Assembly: GCA_001598975.1 (NCBI GenBank)
Contig: BBXU01000622.1
Coordinates: 1 to 60,557 of the forward strand
Source of the DNA: Parachlorella kessleri
Taxonomy: Eukaryota; Chlorophyta; Trebouxiophyceae; Chlorellales; Chlorellaceae
DNA length: 60,557 bases
Direction: 5' to 3'
The notes beneath the pieces are model-generated. The model worked only from the letters and a program-made list of their open reading frames with translations. It did not search any database and had not been told where the DNA came from. Both the position numbers and the translations under genes were made by a program. Every line of letters begins with the position of its first letter. Position 1 is the stretch's first letter. Below are positions 46,711-58,700 of the stretch, piece after piece.

Positions 46711-49700
46711 CACCAGGCAGAGGGGGAGGCAGGGTCCCATCACCAACAAAGCCTCTGCCAACCTGTTTATGGCTGCGGCTTGATGAATGGCATGTAGGCT
46801 CGGGGAACGCCGCCGGTGCTCGTTGATCCCATATCTCCACTACAAGGTCCACCGCTTACCCTCTTGCTGTGCCGTAAGAACGGTGCCAACATGCGGAAGT
46901 GGAAGTACATGACTTGTACCACACCCAGCACCATAGCGATGATCTGCAGAGGTAACAGTGGGGCTCTGGCTACCTTTTGGAATATGTTGCGGACAGCAAG
47001 GGTTGAAGCGGCAAAACAAGCAAGGCAAGAAGCGGTGAGCAGCGGCGCCAGTTGGCGTGACCTCCCCACGATCCTCTGCAGTGCCAGCTGGCACTGTGCT
47101 GACAGCCCTGCTGCGGCATGCTGCATGCACCCCAGGGGCCTCTTGCACAACAGTGCTCAAATCGCTTTCCTGTACAATGACGATAAGAGCCATCCGCCCT
47201 TGCCCATCAGACACAAAATTTGCAGTGTTGGTCCGAATGCCGTCCTGCAGTTGGACAGCAAAGAGTTAGGCATGGGCGCTTGCCTGCAGTGCGGGACTTG
47301 CAAACACCACCATGTGCTGCTTGGTAAACTTACTTCCAGTGGTGTGCCTTCCCTCGCCTGGAAACATAAAAAAACACATGCATGTCCAAACCGGAAACAG
47401 GTAGTGATTTGAATGTATCAACAGTGCATCAACTCTGCACCAACATTACTTTGCAAAGCAAGCAATAGCCACAAATCGTCCAAAGAAAAGCGAAGTGGGG
47501 CGTGGAAGAAGTTATGTTGCTTGCAGCACGTAGCATGGTCAGTTCAGCGGCCTCCTCGATAAACATATTCTGCCAGTTGGTTGAGGTAACTGTGCCTTCT
47601 CTCACCACTCTCCAAATGAACATGAACTGACTAGTGTTGAAGCCCGTGTTAGCTGAGGGTAGCAAGGCAAATTCTCCCAGGTGCCTCAAATACGTGTTCA
47701 CAAGCTGGTTGAGGCCATTGTTTGTTTCCTGCACTTGAGCACGTGAGAGATGTGCTCACTGTGGCAATGCCATGTTGGCTGCCGCAGGGCACCTTGCTGA
47801 TAGTCTGCATGTCCCAGCGCACCATAATAGGAAGGGGAAACCAGGCCTTCTAGCTTGCATCAATTCCCACACGGTTCCACAGCAGCAACAATGAGTGGAC
47901 TGACCTGGTATAGAGGGTCAGTCGGCGCTAAACACTTGGACGCGTTCCACTGTAAGCATCCCTCACCGAACCAAAGTTGCTCATGTTTGTTGCCCTGACG
48001 TACAGCTCCATCTAATCCCAGGCTCACACTCCCATATAATAGACCTTGCACATACTGGTATGCTTTATTGGAGGTGCCACTAAGCCTGCGTGGGGCAGCC
48101 TCGCATCACATTTGTTGCAGGATTCGCAATATTTGCCTATGAAGGAAGGTGCAGGTTGACGATACATTAGAAATATCACACAAGCACCTACAGCTATGGA
48201 GCTTACAGTGCTTGGTTTGTGGCCCGTGCTGCCGCGGATGAGGCCCAAGCAATCTTGACTGACTGGGTGAAGGCGACTGAGCAATAATAATGGAGCATCT
48301 GGCTCCCTACCAGGTTGGCAACCTGCAGCCACGAAGGTCAATTTTAGCGTCAGTTGAAACTCTGTTCACCACTAGTTTAGCACTGTATCCTCACAGGTGT
48401 GCTGGTTCTCTGCCCTCATCCAACCACAAGTGACTGGGCAGCCCTCAGAATTGCCAGCATTGCGGCAGAAGCTGGCTTGAACTGTGCAGACACAGATAGG
48501 CGAGCGAAGCAACGCTCAGAAGGTCAAACAGACCCTAGAGCTGGCCATGCTCAGCAGGACGCTTGGTGGCCAGCCAGAAGCAGACCAGAAACTTAAGCAA
48601 AGACGCACAGTCACAGCAACACTTACCGAGGCGTTGGAGCCCCGCAGACGAACGATGGAGACCGCGTAGACAATGCAGACGACGACACACCAGAGCATGA
48701 AGGGCACCATCATGATGTAGATAGCCAGCCCGTTGCTCCTCTGCATGTGATAGCATTACAGGCGTCGGACGCATCAGGCTAAAGGCAGTCAGCAGCAAAT
48801 GATACGCAGGTGGTGTGCACTCCATCTCACGACATCTGCAATGTAAGGTGAGTGCCCGGCAGCCCTAGCTCAGAATGCAAGTTATCAGGCAGTACTGCGA
48901 CAGCCGTATTAGAAGGACCCACCAGCTTGCGCTTGGCAGAAGTGAGGCTGAAGCCCACCCCTTTCCCCGCGCTCCCAGCGTCAATCTGCTCTTTCTGCTG
49001 CTGCTGCTGCGGCAAGGCAGGAGGGCATGAACACATTAGGATGTTCAAGGTTGGATTTCAGCTCAAATGGTAAGGACAAAAATGTGCAGCAAACCCAGCA
49101 GGCAAGCAACATGCAAAGTAGGACCCACAGCTTCCTCAGCCCCAATCTAACCGTTGCGCAGCTTTGTCTGACTGCACCGCACTGTTCCCCACTTGCCCGA
49201 ATCCAGGCTTCCCCATCGTCGTCATCGCCTTCCTCATCATCATCAAATGACACCTGCACCTCCTTGGTGGCCAGCTGCATCACCACAGGCCGAGGCACCG
49301 CCTGCAGGGCAATTGTACTCACCAATGACAACACTGATTGCTGGGCAGCAGTGATTCCGCAGGTTACAAGTCAGGGGCCAGGTCGCAGCAATTGGCCGAT
49401 CGTTCATGCCTGCTGCACCCCAGCCTTTCTGGTATTGAAGGTCTCAGTGGACCAGTCCACCGCACTCACCAGGAACACATTGAACAGCTTGAGCCGGGCG
49501 CGTTGCACCAGTGTAAGCAGCACATACAAGCACAAGCAGCAGAGCGGGATCAAGCCTCCAGCCTCGGACACCATGAAAATGACCAGCTCCTGCAGGCATG
49601 ACAAAGTCAATGCTCGGCTCAACTAACTAACTAGGCAGACATGGCGCGCAGCTACTGCCTTGCAAATTGCAACTTCTCTGGTCGGCAAGGCGACCAAAGC

Positions 49701-52700
49701 TGCCTTCAATGCCTACCTTACCTGTAGAGGCCCACCATTCCCCAATACTTACCTTGGTCTGCTGGTTCAGTTTAAGCTTGGCTACTTCCTTTTGGAAGCT
49801 CAAGTTTTGCACAAGCCCATTTGCCAGGGCCTCCTTGTTATCTCTCATGAACTGGGAGTCCTGCAGGGCCAGCAATCAAGCAAATTTGTTTGTATATTTG
49901 TTGGGATACACCCTATGTGTTTGATGAGAGAAGCCTGTCACATCTACTGGTTGCAAGCCATCGAGCGACTTGCCGTGTAGTTGACTAGCGTGCTGCGAGC
50001 TGGGGTCTGCGCTGTGGCGTCCACCATGCGGCTGGCAGTGTTGAATCGCTGGGTTAGGTCCCACAGCGAAGAATTGTACCGTCTGCAAGGAAACACATGT
50101 TGAAGGCAGCCAGAACAGCAAGTACCATGATTGAAGCATGCAAGCATCACTGGAGGCAGGGAACTAAGTCCTACAGCGCCACCCACACAGGCTGGTGAAA
50201 GGAGTGGGGACTTGATGACACCTACCGACTTGGTGACACCTGCGTTACCGAGATGCCTGTCCTGTCACTGACAAACAGCATCCGCTGCTCCTCTGTTGGG
50301 GGCAGTACCAACTTGTTTGGATTACTTCCAAACATGACATCGCCAACCGCCATATCGAGGGTGTCTGCCTGCATGCCATTGCAGCGTCTCTTAGAACACG
50401 CGATCTCAACATGTAAGGATGAGGATCTGTTAGTGAGTGTGAGGGGTGCTTTATAAGTCCCACCTTGTCAAACATCCACTGTCGATAGTATGACACATAG
50501 TAATCGGCCAACGCAGGGTCTGCAGACAAGGAAAACTAACTGTCCGCAGCGTTCAGGTTAAGGTGCTTGAAGTTGTGGCATGTTTACGCTACAGGCATGC
50601 CGTCATAAGCCGAGCCTCACAGAGACCACTTACTGGTAGTCTTTAGGCTGTTTACATTGTTGGCATCGGTACACGCAATGAGGATATTCAGGACGGTCAG
50701 CAACTGCATGCGCATATTTGTTACATCAAGAGAATCGTTGTCGGGTTTGGCTGGACCTGCTGCGGCAGCTTGGTGCGGTTGGACATAACCACGAGGTGCA
50801 AAGCAGGTTTCCAAAAAAGGCACAGCTGCACAGGTAGCATCACTTGCAGGTAGGTAGAAACACGACAGGCAGCATTACTTGCAGCGGCGAGATGCCATGT
50901 ACTTGCCTTGCTGGTGCTACTGCACGTCTGGCCTGCATCGACAACTGCACAAGGATACCACAACCGGGATATTCAGCAGGTTAACTAGCAAGATGCTTGG
51001 GGTTAACTGCAACCTGGTACCCGGCTCCAGCGCTATCACATGCACTTGTTGTAGGCCGGCAACAAATAATGGACACGCCCAGGCATCGGCACCCAGCCAA
51101 AGCTGACCCATCATCGGGTCAGTGGGGTACTGGAAGCTGCATGCAGTATGGAAAGAGTCACCCGCCTTTCTGGAAGAAGAGCTGGTAGCCATTGACGCCC
51201 TGGATGGTCAGGCCAAAAAAGAGGGCATGAACGCCCAAAAGCAGCAGCACCATCACAGCGGAGGCCCTGCAGACACAGAGCCCAGGGGTCCATCTTACGC
51301 CTCTCATGCTGCTTCAGACAAAGGGGGGCTAGGGCAAGGTTTTTGACCGGCGGCCAGTACCTCTTGAGAGTTCGCATTGTCATCTGGGCCTTAGGACTGC
51401 TCAACATCTTGTTAAGCTTGCGGAAACGTTTGGCCCGCTTGTAGTCGCTGTAACTGCCACGACGGTCAGCTGCCTGCACCACACAGTAGGCATTGAGGTC
51501 ATCAAATGCACCACCATACACGTGGGCTGGCGGGTGCAAAGCTCAAGCCTCTGGGAGTCACACACTTGAAGGGGAGTGCGCAAAGGTTTGCAGGCCGAAC
51601 TTGGGAGATGACACACCAACAACAACACAACGTTGTTAACACACCACAGCAGCTCGCTCATATTGACCACATACGTCAGATTCTCCCACAGATCGGCCAT
51701 CGTTGTTAGAAGTGGCATCGTCCATTGAATGCTCTGAGCGCCCGTCAGCTGCAGCCAGCAGAATTGGAACTTGCTGTGAACCTGGGCTCAGAGTAGTCCT
51801 ACGGAGCTGCACAGGGTAGCACCGCTCATACTGCATTCTGTTGCAAAGCAACCACTGTGAGCGGCTTACCGGATTGTGCTGCAGCGGCCCGGGTGGTAAC
51901 AGCAGCAATCCTGCAGCAGAGACTATGGCGACTATGGTTTGCGATGGTTGTGGCAGGGGATATCACAGGCTGACTCGCTCGCGTGCAGCAGGAACACGTG
52001 CTCAACCCCTGGAGCAGTCCAGCAGAGCTATCTTATTTGCTTTTCAGACTAGCGAAGGTGTGCGCCGGGCGTGTTGGCAGAGAACTAGGCTGCCAGGCCA
52101 CTCACTGGTAATCCTCCTGAACTGGAGTGCTGCTGCGGCTGCTCTGCGGTGAGGCCGTGACAAGAGCCCCACAGTGGCCCAGAGCTTCAACCAGATTTGG
52201 TCGTGCCCATGAAGCTGGCTGGGCTGGGTGCACTGTAGCTCGCAAAACCCATCTGCATTACTGACAAACGACATGTGAGGTCGTAAACAACCAGAGCATG
52301 AGTTCATGCTGTGATAGTGATGCTGCTCCAACTGCAGGGTGTGACCATGCACCTCTCATGCAGAGAGACGCAGAATATGCACTGATCATATTCTAGCCTG
52401 GAGCTTGCCTGCTGCCATCGCCATACTTGTCTGCACCCTGCAGGTGGACCAGCATGCGTGATCCATCCGCCTGCAGCCAAGGAGGAGGCCTTGAATCCTC
52501 TGACACCTTCGCTTACATCTTGGGCAGTGGCAACACTCAATTGTCCTCCTTGTAAAACCCCACGGGGCCAGGCCCCAAGCAGCCACGGAGTACTCTTTCC
52601 CTTTCACAGTCAACGCCAGCGCTGCTGCCCATGCCGCCCTCACCCCATACATGTATCTGGCGACCAGCACTATGAGGCACACAAGGCCGGCAAACCGTTG

Positions 52701-55700
52701 TGTTCTCAGCTCCATACGCCTTTATGTTTTGTAGCTGGACGCACACGCAGGGCCTCCGCTTCAGCTCAACCCCTTCAGACAAACTGGAAGCAGGTAAATA
52801 CCAAGAAAAATTCCTCACATGCAGCGCCTCCATCTCCAGCTTCTCGCCCACAGCCTGGTCGCCGCTATGCTTCAACATGGTCCGCTTGACAGCCAGGAAG
52901 TCTTCTACCCGTGTGGCGCTCCCAGTGAGGCCGGCTGCAGAGACATGGAAGTGAGCGATGTGTGAGTCCAGCACCAAGTCCAGGGCCCTAGAGAGACTCT
53001 GCGAGCCACTTTGGGGTGCACTTACGAGTGAGGCACATAGACGGCAGCCGACATCATTGCTCTGCTGTACACCTACCTGGATGGTGGATGAATCGTGTGA
53101 TAGAGTGCCCCTTGAGTCCTCGAGACCCAAACAGATAGGTGCCATCGACGTCTGCGGGCAACAAAGCCAGGCAAGCTTAGGATACTGGCAGCGGCATGAC
53201 CTCTTGGACCCTCCAACAGGGCAGCATGAGACGCAAGGGCTGCACCGCAGGTACCAAGGTCGTTTGCGTCGGTAAGGGACCCAGATGATTGACAACCCTT
53301 TCAAGCCAAGAGGATATACACACCCGCTGCTTTGATCTTAAGGTGCGAGTCGATCTCCAACACAGCTTCCAGCATGTCATCCTGCCGCAGCTTCACCACA
53401 AGCACCTGTCCCACTGCACAAGGTGGCAGCTACGATGGCCCCTCCTCTCACAGAACTTTGAGTTTGTGTGTTGTAGACATCGGGCTTAGCACATAGCATC
53501 TGATGGATTCAACGAGCTCTTGGTCTGCCATACCTATGACATGTCCTGCACTACCTGACCCACTCACTCCAATGCGCAGGACTGGATTGCAAGGCTTACC
53601 ATCAGCGACATCCTCCTCCTTCACAGCCCCCTCGTCCACTAACTGCACGCACAAGGCTAAGGTCAGGAGAGCTGTACTGCCAAATAAATTACTAAATAAA
53701 TAATTGAATAAATATGCCCAGGCCTCGCCGCCCAAGCTGCATTGCCACCGCAACAGGACCAACGCACAAACTCCTTGCCAGTGGTCCAGCTTGGTTTACA
53801 TAATCCGGGACAGTTGGGCATTCTAGGCAGCATTAATATTAAACCCCACCTCCTGAACGTCCAGCTCACTGTCAGCCACCTGCACAACACGCACAGCAAG
53901 GTGTAAGGGGCAACAGACTTTGCGTTCAAGCCCACACAGATAAGAGCTACTGATAAGAGCTATGTGGACTATCAAATCCAAAGCAGCATTCTGACGGCCT
54001 ACCAGGGCCACACCTAGATGCTTGCCAGACCCTGCTACTGCCAGGCCTCACCGGCAGCACAACCATACGGCAAGGAATGGCGCTAGTATGTCCAGTAGTG
54101 ACTCCTCTGGACCTCTGCTTTAGCTGCCTGGTGGCTGAAGCGCTGGCAACAACGCCCACACGGAAGGACGCAGCGCCCCCAGCAGCTGCATGGAAGGGAA
54201 AATTCTAGGAATGCTTTTTTTGCGCATGTATGCCTGCTCCGTGCAGATGCAGCGCTTCAGCTTCACCAAGTGCTTGCTCCACTCCCTTCTAGCGCAGCTG
54301 CCCACTGCCGCCCCACAACCTAGCTAGGTGGTGAAGCGGCAACGGATGTGCTGGAAGGAGCGCGGCTGTACACGACTTGCCTTGTATCCTAGAAGTCTCC
54401 TGTGCAAGCCTACTCAGCAGCTGGGGACCTGAGGGCCACTCCTGCTCGAGGCCAGCTGGCTTGGCAAAGTCTTCTATCACCTCATAAATGCTGTGGCCAC
54501 ACAGCTGAGTAACATCCTGCAAAGATAGCAAAAGCAGTAACATGGCAGGGCTGTGCAATGGCAGGAGGCGATGGCAAGGACTCATCCGGATGCGATACTG
54601 CATGCTGGTCTAGCTCCAGCTCGCAAGCTTAAACTTTGCTGAAGCAACTCACCTGACCAAAGCCGTGCAGTGCGGTCGCAGAGTCGGCCTTGATGGCCAG
54701 CACCCTGCCATCAGCATGCACCAGCAGCAGCATCCGCTTGCTGTTGTTCCACACATCCTGCAGTGGCATCGTGGTGGCTGATGTGAAAAACGATGCGAAC
54801 AGTCCACTCGCACACAGAAGCTTGGGCAAGCGGATAGACAGCTGCACACAAACAATGCAAGCGCTGATGTTTGTAGCCTATCTTCTTTCCACTGCGGCCA
54901 TACCTTCACATCTCCACCTCCCCAAGCATCTGCCTCTGGCACTTCCACTTCAGTAGTGGTGGCCGTCAAACATGACACCTTGCCAACCTGCAGGCTTTGG
55001 AATCTAGATTTACCTCAACCGAGGGCCTGGGTATTAACAAGCGCAGTAGAACTAGAGAACCACAGAGCCCTTAGGGGGTGGCCTGAGTAGCTGTTTGAAA
55101 CAGTACTCGGAAGTGGATTTGCAGCATGTATCAAAAGCAGGGCCTACCTGGGCTTCCACCATGCGCATGTGGACAGCCACTTGCTTATTGTTTCTGCCTA
55201 CCAACAAGACGGTCCGCCCGGTACGGCAGGATGTTGGCGCCTGCACAGGTTATTAGTAAAGGTGGCAGGTAGTGCGAACGGGGAGTGAGAGATAAACTGT
55301 ACTGACAGGGCTGCACAAGTTATGTTCCGGTCGCCACGGCTAGCTGGCAAGCAGAGCTAACCATGGAGACAGCCGACGCGGCACTGAATGGCAACAGCTA
55401 ACTGCCACAACCAAACCCATTCCTGCCTTAACATCGCCTCTACTGGGTGGAATGCCATCCTAGGCACGTACCATGGCGCTGACATCGGAGTTTTGTGCAA
55501 TCTGCTGCATCCAGCGCAGGTGCATCTGGGCGTAAGGCGGCCTCAGGATGTCCTTAATTGCCTTCTTCTTGCCGACCAGGAAGCCTGCAAAGGTGGAGCA
55601 AAGAGCAGCTATGTACAATTGAAGTTGGCCACGGAGGCTGGTCATACCTGGAGATCTGAAGCATGACTCACACAGCCTTGCAGCAAACTGCCAGCCAGGT

Positions 55701-58700
55701 AGCAGCCGCAGCGCGTGTTTGACTATGAAGCCCTGGAACTTGCCTGGCTCATAGCCCAGCATTGTCTCCAAAGCAGCGTTGGCATATACAACCTGGCCGG
55801 CCGGGGTGACAGAAACAACACCCAGCTTCTCTACACGCTCGTCTCGCTCAAACTTCAGCACTCTGCACAGACGTTGGGAGCCACAGTAATGAGAGTGAGA
55901 ATTTTGACGCGCTGTAAGATCAAGGGAGCAGTGGAGCGTGGCTAGAGTCCGGCTAGAGCCCCCCGTCTGGCATGCAACTTACATGAGGCGGACGCTATCC
56001 GTCCCACTGAAGCTGGCAGTACCAGACACAGGCACGGCTGCTCCATACTTGTGCTTCAGAGACACCTGCAGCATAACAGCGGACCTGGTATGTTTATGGA
56101 GGTCCTGCCCCGAGAAGCAGGACAGCAAGGTCGTGTTCTCAGGGAGCACTGGCTGCACACACCACACCAAGGCCAAAAAACAGAAGGCAATCCACTAGCC
56201 ATGGGCGCACCTCAAAGGTGTGCTTGGTAGTGTCAAGTTCGGCAGCATTATACTGCCAGTTGCGGAGCACTTCGGAGATCTTCCTGAAGTGCTGCTCCAT
56301 GCCGCCATCCAAACCAAGGCTGCCTACCACCTCCCCCCGAACATCACCCAGCGAATAGCCGCAGAAATCATGGAAGCCTGTGACTTGAACAAGCATGGTT
56401 AGCTTGTAAATCAACTGCTTTGTCTGGTGGTAAACGCCTCCAAGCTGCACTGATCTGCAAGCTGGTACCCTGATTCTCTGCGTTGGTGCCTACAACAGTG
56501 CCTTGAGCGTGATGGCGCTTTCGCCTTACTCCGCCAGCACTTACCTCGGTTGAGGCCCAAAATGTTGCCACCAGTGTTTACCCAGAGGGTTGCCACGCGC
56601 ATGTCCTCATGAATCTGCAAGGCCAGGTGCACAGTTGTAGGAAGCAGATGTAGGGAAGGAAGCTCGCAAGTGTTTTACCAGTGGCTGACAGGTTGCTACA
56701 CCACCGGAAAGCAACATCGCCTACCGGGTGCCTGCAATCCAGTCAGACACAACCAAACATTTCTAAGTGGTGCAGCAGCAGCACTTGCCGGCTTGAAAAC
56801 GCCCATGAAGGACTTGGCATCGCCCCTTTGCAGCTGCTTGATGGCCAGGCTGACCTGCAGAAGTCCAATGGGAGCTCCTTGGAACCCACAAAACAGGTCG
56901 CGCAAGCACTCTTGCGAGCAAGTAAGGTTACCAAGCCCAGGAATGCTGGTAGTGCCTACAAGGCTGTGACACTCACCATGAAACTGAAGCCCTGGGCATT
57001 CAGCGCCACGGCTGGGATAGCAGGCTTTCCCATGCGCACACCCTTCCCTGCAGATCACAAGTTTAGATCTTGAGAGCTTGCCAACCCCAGGTCCTTTATG
57101 AACCATTCGTTTCCGAACTCTTCTGCCATGGTTTGCCTTCAACAAGGAGCTGATGCTATTCCCACAGAACACTAGCACGGAGAGGAGTAGGGTGCCCTCA
57201 GCAAGCAAAACCTCAGCGGCGCAAGGGAGCGTGCAGACCTGTCTTCTTGTAGTGCTGGATATACTGGTTGTGCTGGGAAGAATAAGGTGGCGGCATCAGC
57301 ACTCGCGCATTTTTTCCATCAAGCTCGCCCTGCTTGTAGCCGAACAGCTCCAGGGCCTTCTTGTTAACTGCATGAAAGGAACGTCAGGTCCAGAGTCATG
57401 CACATCACGATTACTGGGTTGACTGTGAAGCATGCAGGGACACATGGCTGTCAAGCGCCTCCTCACCAAACTGAAGGGTGCCCGCAGCGTTGATCACAAC
57501 CACCTGCAGTGCAAAGAAACACCTTCTTTTGCGTGCATTTATTAAACCTCAAAGACCGCATTGACGAAGGCTGAGACGATAGCCAGGCGTCCGATGTGCG
57601 AAATGCTGTGCACAGCCCCCCTTAGACAGAAGGATGGTCGGCAAAGCACGTTCCTTGAGCTGGAAGCAAGTCTCTTGACTCCTGGAGTCAAAAGCACAAC
57701 TTACAGCATCATTGGAGTCATCCACCATAGCCCCAACCGCCTTGTCCTCAGCTGATGCTGACTCCTCACTGCCTTCCACACTGCAGAAGCAAGACGTCAC
57801 CCTCAAAGCAGGCGCAGACGCCTAGTCGAAGGTCTAAGCTTATATTCCGCCTCACATGCAACAGGCTGCCATTGCCACAAGCAACAAGTCTGTGAGTCCC
57901 TTGTTACCGTTTGTTTCTCAGTATCTTAAGGTTCTCACTCCCCACCCTGCCGCCAGTTGCCTCCCCCTAATACACGTCCTCCGCAGACAAAGCGTAACTC
58001 GATTTGCACGCCCCACTGCAAAACTTGAATTAGGTCCAGATGAGCAGTACGCGCACCCGTCAGTCAAAGCGGCGGCGCGGGAAGCTTTGCCACCATCTTT
58101 CTCCAAGAGGCTCGCCTCAGTGCGGTACCGCGAGGCTCGGGAGGGGTTGCTCTTGACAGACTGCAAATGCCATAAAGGAAAGCTACAAGTTGCTGGTGCT
58201 TGTTGCCAGGTGTTTGTGGTGATGTCTCCGAGCAAGCCACAGGCCTCGTAAATGTCCAGCATCAGAAATAGCAGCCGAAAGCTGGGCTGCGCCCACCTCT
58301 AAGTACAGGGCGTAGGCCTGAAGCAGCTTGGGGGAGTTGGGGTAGCGCTCTAGCACCTGCAAAAGCATAAAGGAGGCACATCACCCCAACCTGGGCATCA
58401 GCAACCTCCATGTAAGCTGGCCTGGCCATGCTGCGCTTGCAGAGAAGGAGCACGGCACATCGCCTTGAGCGCAGAGAGGTGAAGCATATCACATCCCAAC
58501 ACACACTGCAGCCAAGCAGCATGCGACATTGCTGTGCCTGACCCGTCATGAAATTCCAGGAAGATTGCTCTGATCACATGCCGAGGAGTTTTCACCACTT
58601 GCCATGACAAAGGTGCTGTCTGCACGCTTCTCAGCTGCTTCCATGGCAGCGAAAGCCCCTGTCAGATCGCCGAATGCCACATCCTTGCGCACTAGCAGGC

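Noticed and set aside
47472..47591. Mutually exclusive alternative exon in gene 4
   Set aside because: Neither the nearby CAG acceptor nor the GTGGCT donor gives an in-frame product with the flanking exons. It may still be read through from copy A, but a decayed duplicate is simpler.
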